DNA of 64,000 bases from Lycocorax pyrrhopterus obiensis (GCA_014706295.1 JACSVZ010000004.1:86497047-86561046); one strand, 5' to 3'; shown: positions 12,847-25,568, counted from the first letter of the stretch. Notes: a model not told the origin generated them from the letters alone. A program made the numbers and translations.

Positions 12847-14735
12847 GTAGGTGTTAATTTTTGCATTTCAGATACGTGCAACTTCAAAGCATGCCTTGAA
12901 TTTTTAGTATCCATTTTGGTGTTCACATGTACACTTCTGTTGATGGTGGTTTTATTCCAACATAATTTTCTTGGTGAAAATCCCATAATATATGAAAAAT
13001 ACCTTAAGTATCTTATTTCTCCATTAGGAGGGGAATTTTTTTTTTTGTGTGTGTGTGTCTTGGAAGTGCTTAAGGGGGCAGATGGAACTGTAAAGCTCCA
13101 GTCTTGATTTAAAATTGAGTCTTGAGTATTTGTATTTTTGTTTCTTCAGAAGTCATGTTCTGAATAGCTTCATGTTATGTGAGAAACTAAATAAGGAAGA
13201 ATAAATGTTCTGTGAGAGGAAGCTGAGATAACTCCAGTTCTGGGACAGACCTTCTTGCATATTCTTCAAAATTAGCATCTCAAACCCCACCAAACCATTT
13301 TATACTCTAAATCTGGTTTATAGAAAAGAAAACATTAAAGCAAGGTAGCTTCCTTAAAGACAAAGTGACTGAATAAAAATAGTGTGGAAGACTTGCCTCT
13401 AGCCACAATGATACTTCCAGGGTAGATATTTTTCAGTATTTTACAACGAACTCCATAAAGTTCGTTTTGGTCTCTAGAAAGACTTTTTTTTTTTTTTTCC
13501 ACTCTACCTGCTCTAGAAGGCTCCATCAAAATGAATACTCTGCTTTTAGCAGACTCTAATTATATTGAGTCCCTCCCAGCTGAAATTACTCTGTGATTCA
13601 TATCCCTGGACCACTGAGTGATGCGCTCTGCTCACCCTTTGCTCCTTCTCCCAGTGTCTTTTCTCTTCATCACCACCTGCATTGCAAAAGCATTTCTCCA
13701 GCAGACTGTGGTTGCTTTCAAGGAAGGTGAAATCTTGTCTTGACGAGAAGTGTCCGTGGGCAGATTTCAGGATAAGGCAAAGCTCTCCTTCCTGTGGTGC
13801 AGCTGCAGACTTTCAGAAAACAAAAGGACAGGAAGCCCCGTGACCTCATGTGCCATGAGATCAAAATAATCCCTCCTGGTTTTGGCCATGTCCTTGGCAC
13901 GTCATGTGTCAGTTATCAAAACTTCTTTCACGGTGAATGGAAGGCAATTCCCTCCTTTAGAAAGTTATTCCCTCCATCTGAGAATGGGCATGTAGCATGG
14001 ATAGGACTTTGCTATGGAAGTGCCTGTCTGTCCATGGCCTGTAGTTGGCAATTTAGTCTAAAAACTCAGTTTATGACTACAGCTAGGAGAGCTGAATCCG
14101 CGCCTCAGTCATTATGCAGTTACACCGTAGTTATTAAATGCTTACGTGATTCTGTATTCTGGAGGTTGAGCTCATTCACTGAATACTTTGCTTCTGTAAA
14201 AATCACAATATGCTACCAGCAACATTCAATTGAGATTCAGGATTTTATAATACTAGTTCTGTAAATGCCGTGTAGCGGTGTCCGAAGTCAATTCAAATGT
14301 ATTTGTAAAAGGATTCTGTAATACTCAGAATGTAGCCTTCCTCCACAGTGTGCTTGGTTTGCAAACAAAAAGGAGTTTTTATGTTTATCATCTCTGCAGA
14401 TAAGATATGAAAAGACCCAATATGTATTCATGTCTGTTGATTGAATGGAATGCAATTGCCAGCTAAGGAACTGAATTCCAGAATTTTTCATGGTTGTTTC
14501 TGGTGCTGATGTAAAAACCAGAAAGTGGTGTGGCTTGCAGATACCAAGTTGGATCTGTGTGGCTTACGCAAACAATCTTGCACAAGTTTGCCCTGATAAA
14601 CTCTGCTATTTCAGCTGGAATGTGTTTCTCAATAAAGATCCTAATACAAACACTAATTGATAGAAAAAAATCATTTAATGTGGAAGAAGAAATTGAAAGT
14701 GTTCAGTAAAATATTGATTTTTATTTTTTTTTTAG
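12847..14735. other. COL21A1: COL21A1 intron 1 (between coding exons 1 and 2), 1,889 nt
   Basis: GT-AG intron. It contains a short TG run near 13047 and a T tract near 13485. A 156-codon open frame at 13794-14264 has no recognisable homology. No repeat family identified. Confidence 0.8.
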
Positions 14736-15287
14736 GTTGCAGAACTGCTCCGGCAGATTTAGTTTTTATCTTGGATGGCTCTTACAGTGTTGGCCCAGAA
14801 AACTTTGAAATAATCAAAAGTTGGCTTGTCAATATTACAAGAAATTTTGACATAGGGCCAAAGTTTATTCAAGTTGGAGTTGTCCAGTATAGTGATTACC
14901 CTGTACTTGAAATTCCCCTCGGAACTCATGAATCCACTGAGAACCTCATCAGGGAAATGGAGTCCATACACTATCTGGGAGGAAATACAAGAACAGGAAG
15001 AGCTATTCAGTTTGCCTTTGACCATCTTTTTGCAAAATCCTCAAGATTTTTAACAAAAATAGCAGTTGTTCTCACTGACGGAAAGTCCCAAGATGAAGTC
15101 AAAGATGTAGCAGCAGAAGCAAGGAAAAATAAGATCACTTTGTTTGCTATTGGTGTTGGCTCAGAAATTGAGGAGGATGAACTTAAAGCCATTGCCAATA
15201 AACCTTCATCAACGTATGTGTTTTATGTTGAAGACTATATTGCAATATCAAGAATTAAAGAAGTTATAAAGCAGAAACTCTGTGAAG
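14736..15287 (+). CDS. COL21A1: COL21A1 coding exon 2: von Willebrand factor A domain (residues 30-213)
   Basis: One 552-nt exon encodes the complete vWA domain. The acceptor is a T-rich tract ending TTTAG at 14735, and the donor is GAAG|GTAAGT. The metal-ion-dependent adhesion site is intact: DGSYS (Asp43, Ser45, Ser47), Thr114 in GGNT and Asp144 in LTDG. Cys31 and Cys212 flank the fold and probably close it with a disulfide, as in other matrix vWA domains. A possible N-glycosylation site lies at Asn62 (NIT). The family uses this domain for protein-protein contacts in the extracellular matrix. The open frame extends upstream to a Met at 14657, but that stretch is intronic: the polypyrimidine tract and the conserved junction Ser30-Cys31 fix the exon start. 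Confidence 0.97.
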
Positions 15288-15781
15288 GTAAGTGATTATA
15301 AAATATTTTTAGGTGTGCAAAATGTAGCTCTGTACACATATTTTTTCATTTCACAAGCAGAATACATGATTAATGCAATCTGAGGGAACTGATACTCTTC
15401 ACTATGATCTTTCGTTTTGGTCTTGTTTGTGGAAATTCCTTCCAAAATGTTATTTTCTCTGTCAAACAAAGAGGTGTATTTGGGGAAGATAGGGTGTTTT
15501 AACACAGTAAGTGTTTAATTTCAGTATCTATCCTTTTGCCCTAAGCCCAAATTTTTTTCATTGATAAAGTTTAAAAACACTAAAATATTTCAGCACTTCT
15601 CATAGTGCCAAGAATATAGGGTTTATTTTATTGATTTCCTAGTGCAGCTGATACTTATGCACAATCCAGCATTTCTTCTAGACAGGTGAGAGGACAGACT
15701 GCCATTATAATAGGAGTTCTTCTGAATACATACTTCTTCTAGTATGTATTAAAAAGCCCAGAAGAAAGACTACTGGCAAAA

Positions 15782-16322
15782 ATCATAGAATTGTAGAGTG
15801 GTTTGGATTGGAGGGGACCTTAAAGGTCATCTAGTTCCAGCCACGATACCATGGGCAGAGACACCTTTCACTAGATCAAGTTGCTTAGAGCCCCATCCAG
15901 CCTGGCCTTGAACACTTCCAGGGATGGGGCATCCGTAGCTTCTCTGGACAACCTGTTTCAATGCATCACTGCCCTGACAGTAAAGACTTTCTTCCTAATG
16001 TCTAATCCAAACCTACCCTCCTTCAGTTTAAAGCCATTCCCCCTTGTCCTGTCACTGCATGCCCTTGTGAGAAGTCTCTCTCCAGCTCTCTTGTAAGGCT
16101 CCTTTAGGTACTGAAAGGCTGCCCTAATGTCTCCCCATGGTCTTCTCTTCTCTAGGCTGAACAACCAACTTTCTCAGCCTTTTTCCTACAGGAGGGATAC
16201 TCCAGCCTTCTAATTAACTTCGTGGTTTCCTATGGACTTGCTCCAGCAGGTCCACATCCTTCTTATGTTGTGGCCTCAGAGCTGGACACAGCACTCCAGG
16301 CAGGGACTCACGAGAGTGGAGA
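15782..16322 (-). mobile_element. CR1 LINE, 5'-truncated 3' end (about 540 bp)
   Basis: The + strand begins AATCATAGAATTGTAGAGTG, then GAGGGGACCTTAAAGGTCAT, the reverse complement of the CR1 3' end. On the minus strand the end of the ORF2 reverse transcriptase is still readable in pieces: EKRRPWGD, CSDRTRGNGFKLKEGRFGLD and RKKVFT. These are hallmarks of CR1 ORF2. The copy lies antisense to COL21A1 within intron 2, is 5' truncated and carries substitutions, so it is not active. Confidence 0.92.
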
Positions 16323-17206
16323 TGTCTGGAGCTGTAACCAGCTGTTATGTTTCTTAGAAGGATTTTATAGAAGAGTTAGCCAAGACCAACAATGTAAAGT
16401 GACTCTTTGACTTTAGAATGCTAACAGCATTACTGCATTGAGTTTTCTGATAATTTTGTAAGACAATGGCTTTCTTGTATATATAAAAAAGATAGCAAAT
16501 TGCTTCTAAAATGTATCACTCAGACTCTATTATGTCAGTGGTATTTTGTACATGTTTTATTATCAAGAACTGATTCAAGTCCTATTTAAATTGTATCATA
16601 TTTCTGCATTTAGTAAGATTGAAAAATAGTTTTTGTTTGCTCTCACTTTGAGTATCAACTTCATTGAAAAAATATGGTGATACTTTTGTTGAGGATATTA
16701 GTGTTTATTTCTTACTACATTATATGAAAATCATAATAATTCTTTGTGGCTGATGTAGTAAGGTGGTCAGTCCAAAAATTAAATCAGCTAAGTGGAGCTA
16801 AATTCTTTAATAGAACTTCGTGAAGTGAGAAATTCCCCTGAATAAACACTAAATAAACACAATAGTTTCTTTGAATAAAGTTTTAGAAGAAGTGCCATTA
16901 TATTTCATCAAGATGGATTTTCAGCTTTCAGCATCAAGTTAACTAGTATCCCTTAAAGTTCAGCTGTGGTATTTCACATGATTTACAGCAGTAATCTGTG
17001 AATGTTGACTATTTACACCAAAGTGTGCTTACTCTTTCGCTTGAAGTGACCCTTTGCTTCATCTCCCTTACGTCGTGCCCTTCCCTTGTGAGATGCTTCT
17101 CTCGCAGAGCAATCGAAGCCACTTGGCAGCTTCATTTCTAACCACAGTGTCTTTAGCAGGTGAACTCCAAGCCTGGTAAACTGGAATTTTTATAGCTAAG
17201 TTGTGC

Positions 17207-17240
17207 ATTAATTAATTAATTAATTTATTTATTTATTTAC
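17207..17240. repeat. (TTAA)n then (TTTA)n microsatellite
   Basis: ATTAATTAATTAATTAATTT followed by ATTTATTTATTTAC; a compound tetranucleotide tract of about 34 bp. Confidence 0.9.
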
Positions 17241-19793
17241 TTGTTATCCTGTTGTTAAGATTCACTTTGACTGAGGGAGAGGAAGTTCCATGAGGGCCAA
17301 GCAGCAATGGTTTGGCTGGGATCAACCACATGAAACTGCCTGAAAATTTTGCAATACTTTCTTCATGGTCTTCATGTAAATGTCTAAAAAATATGCTAGC
17401 TTTTACTCTTATGGAGTTTTAAAATTCATTATTAAATGAAGATAGATATAAGGCCACAGGAGCAGTATCTCCTTTCTGGACAAAGGAGGCTGAGGTTTGG
17501 TGGTTCTTGGAGCAAGCATTGCTCTTAGGAACAGCTTTGTGGGGAAAGGGCTCTAGTGTGCCTTTTGGGGGCTCTAATGTTTGTTTTAGAGTACATCAGG
17601 GGAAAAAAGACTTCCTGAACCTGTCAGCCAGAATCGAACCAAATATTTAAGGAATACTTAATATTTATTCTGAAAGTCAAATGTTCCTGTACTATCAATA
17701 TTCTATAGCAAAAAAAAAAAAATTGTGTATCAGGAAAGAAAACCCAGTGCAGACCTCAGAAGTGTGTCTGGAGGATGCAGAGAAAACTTCCTTTGTGCCA
17801 CAGACTGGGATTTAACATCGTGAAGTTATTTCACACTTTAGGAAGGAAAATAAAGCATCTGAAAACTATGAAAACACTAGAAGGTAACAAGATTTCAGAA
17901 CAGGCTAGAGAGCTGAAGTGACTGGTACTATGGACTGGAAATACAACTGGCTGAGCCACTGGTTGCTGCATGCTGTATAATGGCTCAGTCAGTTATCAAA
18001 ATAGTTCTGCCAGACTATCCAGAAGACCCAAAAAAGATCTACTTGACTGGGAATTTTTTATATAATTCATCAATGTGCCGCTGGAAAGAAAAAATAGTTT
18101 CTTAATGTGTAATTTTAAACATGCTTAATTCGTTTGTTTGGTATTGGTTTGGAACAGTTATTTTGGCCTTGATCCATAATAATGGCCCTCTTACATAAAG
18201 TGTTCCTATTTCTGCATTTAGTTTTTGATTTGACACCAAATTTGCCATACTGTAACTGATAAGAGATCCTTTTGTTCATTTTCTTGTCAGTGTATATGTA
18301 TGTGATTATCTGTAGTCTCTGTTAATTGTGATACGACCATTATCCAGCCTTGAAATAAATGAGTTAAGAAAATAGGTCTGTGTCAACAATGCATATTTGA
18401 ATAAAAAGTGCTATTAGTCTTACTTAATATCATAAGTATGTTGACTGAAATTTGTGTTTTGAGAAGAATAAGAAGGAAAGTTTTGTTGGACTTTGTATTT
18501 ATTTTTTATTTTTTTGGAAGCATTGAGGTAGACATTTGAATTTCCAAAATGTAGGCAGAGTTCTTGCAATTCTTTCTTGTACAACAGACAGATAATTTAG
18601 TTTTGATTTGGAAGTCTGGTGTCATTTTGCTGTAGTGTGGAAAAGAAATCTAAGAGTTTATGTGGCTTCTTGCTGCTGCCCCAAGTACCTGTGACATGTC
18701 CCCTTAGGATGGATTGTCCTTTCTCACAACAGACAGGTTGTACTGAAAATCAGTGGAATTTTCTTAGAGCATTTATATCCTGCCTGCCCCACCAGAATGG
18801 AGTAGCTTCTGACTGCCCTGGGGTTGGTTAGGAAGGGAAGTCATGCAGCGTTTCTCATATTATGAAAAGAAGCCAGTCTAGACCTTTGAGCTGATAATTC
18901 CCTGGCACAGAGACAGGAGTTTTCCAGCCCATGGCTGGTCCTGATGGAGATAGAGAACTCTCCACCCCTTCTTTGGAATGTATTCCTAACCTCTTTCCTG
19001 TCTATGAACTGATGCTTTTCTGAAGAAACAGTGGGAAATGAATAATGATATTTATTGTACACAATTTAGCATAATTTTAATAAAACAAAAAAATTATTTT
19101 CATTGATTTGTTACCCTAATACAATGTTTGCTTCAGTATTAAGTTTCACTGTCCTATCTCTTTTTCTTTTTTTTTGTTTGAGACAACTTAGGTCCACTGT
19201 TTTTGTGTAAAGATAATTAACCACGATAACATGCAGCTAACTTACGCTTCCACAGAAAGTATATCACACACTATTTTTCCATTGACAGTAACTTCAAGCA
19301 GATTTCAGTGTAACAGACAAAACAGCTCAGAGTCCATTTTGAGTTAATTAAAAAAAAAAAAAAGTCATAGATAATTCTAACTTTGTCCATTTTCAAACTA
19401 ATTTTATAGTTGGGAGGGATGCTAAATCCAAATTGTTAGTGCATTTTGGAAATCAACATCTGTAATCTTATATAATTTTGAAACCATACAATTTTAGAAA
19501 TTAAATTCAATTATATTTATTAGCCAGCTATTTTAATACCCTTTAACTACAATTAGTGACATTTCAAAATAGTATGTGAATGTAATGGCAGTAAAATATG
19601 ACATCTTAGTATTCTTGCTTCAAGTCCCTGAGGATCCTGCATACCACTTCTCTCATGTTGTACTTAACTGACAGTTCTCAGTTCTCTTTTTATTTCTTGA
19701 AAGGCAGATAAAAAAAAACCTAGTTAGGTGGGAGGTTATTTTTGGAAGTTTTAAGTCATATTTTGAACTGTCCTTGCATTTATTATTTTTCAG

Positions 19794-19962
19794 AGTCTGT
19801 TTGTCCAACAAGAATTCCAGTGGCAGCTCGAGATGAAAAAGGATTTGACATTCTTGTAGGATTAGGTGTGAAGAAAAAGGTCAAAAAGAGAATTCAAATA
19901 TCAACCACTAATGCAAAAGCTTATGAAGTAACCTCACGTGTTGACCTCTCAGAATTAACAAG
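19794..19962 (+). CDS. COL21A1: COL21A1 coding exon 3: start of TSPN/LamG-like domain (residues 214-270)
   Basis: The exon begins after TTTTTCAG and completes Glu214, then reads SVCPTRIPVAARDE, closely matching the family at the junction between vWA and TSPN. It contains Cys217 and a strongly basic stretch KKKVKKR (240-246), which could bind heparin or other glycosaminoglycans (inference). It ends in DLSELT plus AG before GTATTG, phase 2, and the next exon completes the codon as Arg270 (human has Ser here). Length is 169 nt. Confidence 0.95.
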
Positions 19963-20093
19963 GTATTGAATTTTATAAATATGCTTCTATATTCAGTAAG
20001 ATTTTTTTTTGCTTTAAGTGAGAAGGACTTATTTAAAATTTATATGAATGTTGAAGTACTGTCTTCTTTTTTCCACCCTTCCCCCTTTTTTAG

Positions 20094-20310
20094 GAATGTG
20101 TTTCCAGAAGGTCTCCCTCCATCCTATGTGTTTGTTTCCACTCAAAGATTTAAAGTAAAAAAGACATGGGATTTATGGAGAATCCTGAGTCTAGATAAGA
20201 GACCACAGATAGCAGTCACTATTAATGGAGAAGAGAAAACTTTATCATTCACTACAACAAGTTTAATAAATGGCACACAAGTTATTACTTTTGCTGCACC
20301 TCATGTAAAG
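20094..20310 (+). CDS. COL21A1: COL21A1 coding exon 4: TSPN/LamG-like domain (residues 270-342)
   Basis: This 217-nt exon follows a short 131-nt intron with a T/C-rich acceptor ending TTTTTTAG. It reads NVFPEGLPPSYVFVSTQRF and continues through KKTWDLWRIL, the hydrophobic strand core of the thrombospondin-N fold. An N-glycosylation sequon NGT occurs at Asn329. It ends at HVK (residue 342), phase 0, before GTAAGG. The match to COL21A1 is nearly continuous. Confidence 0.96.
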
Positions 20311-22047
20311 GTAAGGAGTATGTCACTATCATGATGGAATACTTCTTGAAGTACACATTATTCCACTATTCCCCTCTTTGTGCAAACCAGTTTTATTGTT
20401 TTCTAGTGTAAAATGAAGGTTCTCTTGCAGTCTTTCTTCAGTAGTTTCCAGTGAAGTATTCCAGTCTTGTAAGAAAGATTGTCTTAGCTGCAGGTGAGAC
20501 AGAGGAATGGAGATGGAATGACCGTATTCTTGCATTTGTGGCAGGAATACGTGCAGCCCAGAGATTGCCCTTCTTGCCTCAGGGAGTATTACTTAAATGA
20601 ACAGAGAGGGATAATTCAGCAGACAAAAACTGGGAAAGATTTGCTGCTGGAGCACTTCATGGCCAAGTGGGTTTGACTTTTCTGGGAAGTGGAGGCCTGC
20701 ATTCAAATCCCTACTCCAAATCAGGCTGAAGGAATTTTAAATATAAATCCTCAATGAAGGAAGGACTCCTATCCAAAGAATAGGTCTTATCTACTAAGCT
20801 TTTTCTAGGGAGAGGTATTTTATCCTTCTGTTACTGGATGGAGAATTTTTGCTTTTTGTTTCCAAATTTCCTCTGCCTTTTTATAATTATTAGTAGTCGA
20901 AATATTTTTTTTTTTAAGAAGCTGTGTTAAACTTGATTACTGGTAACTGTTAGAAAATTCAGTTTCAAGTCAATAATCAATTTGTATTTATCTATTTCTG
21001 GGAGCTGCAATGACAGATCAATATTATTCAAGCAGTCTCAAGTATCCATGAACTTCACCATGAAAACACAACTCTTGTGTTTTTTTTTTCTTTTGTGTTT
21101 CTCCATGCTTGCCTTGCTATTAAGAAGAACGATAGTTTCATGGCTTTTTTAGAGCTGTGTGTCTCTAAACACACTATAAGTATCAATATCCTCTTAATTA
21201 TAATTTTTCTTTAATAAACCTTTATGATAATTTGTCACTTTCACTGGAAAATGGAAATGTTATATATTCTGATCTGTTGTTTATTTTGTCTTGCAATGAG
21301 AGCCATTGCAAATAAATAAAAATACAATCTGCAAGAGAAAATAGAAACAGAGGTGCTTTCAAAGGGTGTGTATTATTAAATGAAGTATGCTTAATTTCTG
21401 TTTAGGTCTAAAAAGGTGACAAAAAGATTTATAGCATACTGAAAGATGTACGTTTCAGCTTGTGAAATACCAATTTAGTGTGGGATTAATCTCTGCAATT
21501 GAGCATCTAGGCTATGATTGGTTGAAGAGCTAGATTGTTTTTGAAAGCTTTAGAAGCCTGGGGTTTTGTGAGAGTAATGTCTGGTTTGCTCATTGCAGTA
21601 TTGGGATTCTTTCTGCCAATATCACACCATCTTTTTTTTCATAAGAGATTAAGTAGAAAGACTTTCAAGTACCAATTTGTTTTTGATGTGATTGATGATC
21701 TGAAGTGTTTGAGACATTATACCCCTGCTGAAAAATAGGCTTCTGGCTGCATACTTTTAACAAATACAGGTTTGAGCATGTTCAAGGTATTAGACTAAAA
21801 AAAAAATCTATGTGAATTATAAAATAATTCTGAAATAGGGATTGATTATCACCAATTGCCAAATTTTCAATTACAGTATTACTTGGCAATACTTTATTTG
21901 CCTATACAGTTTAGAATTATTTGTATGGAAAACCTGCAACCTTGATCATCTCAACCATTAACAACAGTTTGATTGTTGAAGTGCAGTTTTATTGTTATTT
22001 AAATTGAAGGCATTTTTAAACAATGTTGTTTTCTTCATTTTTCTTAG
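20311..22047. other. COL21A1: COL21A1 intron 4, 1,737 nt
   Basis: GT-AG intron. It holds the palindromic SINE-like remnant at 20655-20812 and several poly-T tracts. Nothing else recognised. Confidence 0.8.
20655..20812. mobile_element. Eroded palindromic tRNA-derived SINE-like element
   Basis: The left half carries a B-box-like GCATTCAAATCCCTACTCC, directly followed by AAATCAGGCTGAAGG. The right half reads, on the minus strand, AAGCTTAGTAGATAAGACC and then GGATAGGAGTCC, again like a tRNA A-box region and the arm before a B box. I recall head-to-head copies of this kind from old bird and reptile genomes. The copy is strongly diverged and the boundaries are approximate. Confidence 0.45.
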
Positions 22048-22221
22048 GCATTGTTTGATGAAGGCTGGCATCAAATTCGTCTCTTAGTAACAGAAGACTT
22101 TGTAACTTTGTATATAGATGGCCAAGAAATTGAAACAAAGCCATTACATCCTGTTTTGGGTATTTACATCAGTGGCCTAACCCAAATAGGAAAGTATTCT
22201 GGAAAGGAGGAAACGGTACAG
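22048..22221 (+). CDS. COL21A1: COL21A1 coding exon 5: TSPN/LamG-like domain (residues 343-400)
   Basis: This is a 174-nt in-frame exon. It begins ALFDEGWHQIRLLVTE and includes the LamG-type strand VTLYIDGQEIE, then IGKYSGKEETVQ at residues 389-400. The acceptor is TTTTTCTTAG and the donor is CAG|GTAGGC. The sequence GWHQIRLLVTE and the YSGKEETVQ end are strongly conserved in COL21A1. It encodes part of the beta-sandwich that packs next to the vWA domain. Confidence 0.96.
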
Positions 22222-23159
22222 GTAGGCATATGCTAAAACTACAGTAATTCAGTAATTCTGCTGTAGATTAACATTGCATTGGTGTCTTCTGTTTTCTTGA
22301 GCTTACTCTTCTAACTTACAGTAGACTGAAATTTAGTGTACGAAATTGTAATACTTAAGAGAGAACAGAAGTGGTCAGGAGGACTTAGCACAAGTGATGT
22401 ATCCTGTGACATTGATGCTTAGTTGGTGTCACTGATTTCAAGGACAAAATTGATGCAATGTGGTTGCCTGAATTTGGGAAAGAGTGTCTCAAAGTAGGGA
22501 ATTTCCTCTGTGCTTGACATTTGCATATGATTTCCTTCCATCAGTGTACGGGTGATGCTGGTAAAAGAGGAAAATTTTGGTCAAGTTTCTTTCTCCGTGC
22601 TATGCAGTTATGATAGTTTATGCTAGAAAAACTGACAGTGGTTGCATTTTATTTGGGAATATAGCAACAAAGCAGAATGGCACAAACTTTTGTTTACCTG
22701 ATGCCAGTGTTTTTATTGGTTGCTTTTTAAAGATTTATATTGTATATTAAACACTAAACATTAGGGATGTCTTCTGATGCTTCATCAGAATTTACTAATC
22801 CTACATCTAATACGAGCAGGTCTGTGCAGAAACATCTTCCCAGGTCTGTTAAGGTAAAAAGAAAAAGGTTGGCTTTGCCTGTGGTATTAACTTGTTTCCT
22901 CAATGATACTGGCAGCCAGTGTAGTTTGCGCTGCATGTGTTTGAATTTATTGCCAAGGAATATGGATGGTGATTTCTGTTATTTTTTAAAAATTCTTGGA
23001 TTGATTATTTTTGTTTAAATAATTCTGTTACAGTATGTTTAATTGGTTGCATATGTGAATCATTGTGAGTAGCCTAAAAATATTTCTATATATTTAATTG
23101 ATTTTTAACTTTAGTGAATGCACAGACCTCTAAAGAGTCTTTTATATTTTGAATTACAG
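22222..23159. other. COL21A1: COL21A1 intron 5, 938 nt
   Basis: GT-AG intron. No repeat or additional exon recognised. Confidence 0.85.
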
Positions 23160-23237
23160 TTTGATATACAAAAACTGCGAATCTACTGTGACCCAGAGCA
23201 AAATAATCGAGAAACAGTGTGTGAGATCCCAGGATTT
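23160..23237 (+). CDS. COL21A1: COL21A1 coding exon 6: end of TSPN domain (residues 401-426)
   Basis: This 78-nt exon reads FDIQKLRIYCDPEQNNRE and ends CEIPGF. Cys410 probably pairs within the TSPN domain, and Cys421 opens the linker. The acceptor is GAATTACAG and the donor is TTT|GTGAGT. Reading through the donor meets a stop soon after LKLT, so the splice is needed. The human protein continues from GF to NGECLNGP, which is supplied by the next two exons. Confidence 0.96.
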
Positions 23238-25568
23238 GTGAGTATGATAGATGAACTTTTGAGGACTACTTGGCATTTTTTCACAAATCCCTGTTTAAAG
23301 CTGACTTAATAAAGTTTTAAAATAAGTTATACTACATTGATTCAGCTGATGCGAACACATGCTTGTTACCTGGGAAATATCAAGTGACACAGACCTTGTC
23401 TGTTTTCAGCCTTATTTTTTCACAAAGTTTTTTACAAGTTGTTTTAGTTTAGGTATTTAAAGGTATAGATTTGATATATATATATATGAGTATAGAAGAA
23501 TCTCAGCATCCTCAATTAAAATTTTAGATTTTAAGCATTATAGATTAATAAAACTTCTAGGTTTTTTCAGTGTAAAATTCTTTAAATATAACTTTTGAAC
23601 TTTTTTGGTATACTTCTTGCTACTTGTCAGGTCATTTAATCTGTGAAATTTTGGTACATAATCAGCAAACCTGTATTTCTATATCACCTTCTCCTCTTAG
23701 AAATATCTGTGCTGAGGTCTGTGATAAATATCCCATTATCTGAAATGTTGCCAAGATTTCAAGAAGTATGTTAGAGATAAGACAGAAATAAAATCAGGAT
23801 TTTATGATTCATATACACAATTAGGAAGTTTATGGGGACCCTTTGGCCCTTTTTTGGCCCTCTTTTTGGCCCTCTCTTGGTCCTCAATGATGCGCTGAAA
23901 TGTAAAACATACAAAAACAGATTTAGAACCCAGTCATGACTGACAGAGCCACATTTAAGCATTCAGCTCCCATCTCAAAGCATAAGCAAGAGTTTGATTT
24001 ATACATGCAGATTAAAAATACTCTCCTTTGTTTGGTGTCTGAAACAAACTGAGCTAAAGATTATCTGCCTCCAGTGTCTTACTATATAGACCCACAATCC
24101 TCATGTTGTGATTTGATTTAGTATCATTTTGCTGGTTTGACAATAGAACCATTGAATCTCCAGCATCCAGATTTTATTTTTTGTCAGTCTGGCATGGATT
24201 GCCAGCTAGTCTGTTTTTCTTCTTTTTCTTTGGGGCCAGTGTGTCTGTTGCATCCTTATCAGTGCTTTTTCAAAATTCACAACTTTCAATCAAGAAGCAA
24301 GTAGGTGACTGGATTATTAGCTGTTCGGAACTCTGTGTGTCAAGAACTAATGTGTGCAGGGACACTTTTGTAAAATTAGCTTAGAATCTTGAAGAAAAGA
24401 AAGTATTTGGCTATTTAACTGCACCACATCTTTTTGCTCTTTATGAATTAAAAGTAGGATATAAAAAGTAATCAAATGAAAAATATTTTGCATAAAGAAA
24501 GCAAACACTAAAAAGTCTGTCATATCTTATATTCTCTGCAATTTATCAAGGGAGTTGAAGCCAAAAGATTGCTTTTTGCCATTTTAGTTTCACTGGCTGT
24601 TATTGTAAATTAAATTTGGACTTTACCCATGAAATTCTGGACTCCTTCAGTGAAGAAAATAAAAATGTTGGATGATCTTCAAGGAGGAGTATGTAGTTTG
24701 TGGTTGTATTCTGTCAGAGTGTGGTTGTGTCAGAGTTCCTGAAATAAGCAGAGCTATATGTACTAATTACAGCCCAAATTAATCCCCTTTCCCAGAGATA
24801 CCTAGCTGCATAGTAATTTTAAGCTCCTTCTATGATCCACGGAAAATGAAAACTTTCTCTAGGGGTTGCTTAAGCTGAAAATTGAATACAGAGGAAGCAG
24901 TCTCTGTCTCTGTGTATATGAAATCCGCAGTGACTACGTGCATTGGAATACTCCTGTGGACAGTGCAGCTAATGGTGGCTACTAAGCTATTAAGACTGAC
25001 AATTTCATGGTTGCTCTGCTGAAGTATTGGGAGTTGGATTGTTCTGTGGTATATACTGGAACAAAAATCAATTGTTAGCAAGGGCTAATGCAGTCACAGG
25101 AAAGCAAGAAAAAGCCAGCCTTGCCTCTGTGCTGCTCTGTGTTTTCCCAGATGCTGGATTCAGGCAGAGATCAGAGATTTCAGAAATACTTTGGTACATT
25201 CTCTGACATGAATGAATAAGCAGAGGACATTTTTGATGAGAAGTTACTTCTTGTAAAAGGTTTGACCCAAATCTAAACATTTAGTGTGTAAATACTGACG
25301 TGGTTTAGTATTAATTCTGTCACTGTCTTTTTAAAATTGCTACTGATTACTCCCATTGACAGACCCTTAAACACAGTTAGCTAAATTAATTTCATATGCA
25401 TTGACAGCAGCTGCACATAAGTCTCAGAAAGTCTAAAAATTTGAATTATAATATCTTGACAGTTACAGCCCATAAGTTATGATTGGTTTTGATAGTGTTT
25501 CCAAATAAATAGATTTTTTTTTTTAGAAAGATTGCTATACTCTTACACTTTGTTTCTTCTTGTTTCAG
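23238..25568. other. COL21A1: COL21A1 intron 6, 2,331 nt
   Basis: GT-AG intron leading to the microexon. It contains a short TA run near 23476 and the GGCCCT minisatellite at 23840-23885. No other exon recognised. Confidence 0.8.
23840..23885. repeat. Small imperfect tandem repeat (GGCCCTcttttt unit, 11-12 bp)
   Basis: GGCCCT occurs at 23845, 23856 and 23868, separated by T-rich spacers, followed by a degenerate GGTCCTC copy at 23879. On the minus strand it gives a short RGPK/KRGP-like open stretch that is not a gene. Confidence 0.8.

Larger units (their letters stand above)
15288..19793. other. COL21A1: COL21A1 intron 2, 4,506 nt
   Basis: GT-AG intron holding the CR1 element at 15782-16322 and the TTAA/TTTA microsatellite near 17207. 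Nothing else recognised in the remaining sequence. Confidence 0.8.

Noticed and set aside
13794..14264. 156-codon open frame inside the first coding intron
   Set aside because: No recognisable homology and no flanking splice signals that would join it to COL21A1.
14657..14735. Upstream Met and extension of the vWA open frame
   Set aside because: It lies within the intron. The T-rich tract plus TTTAG at 14735 and the conserved Ser-Cys junction place the exon start at 14736.
15958..16164. Minus-strand open frame resembling a gene
   Set aside because: It is the C-terminal end of CR1 ORF2, part of the truncated element at 15782-16322.
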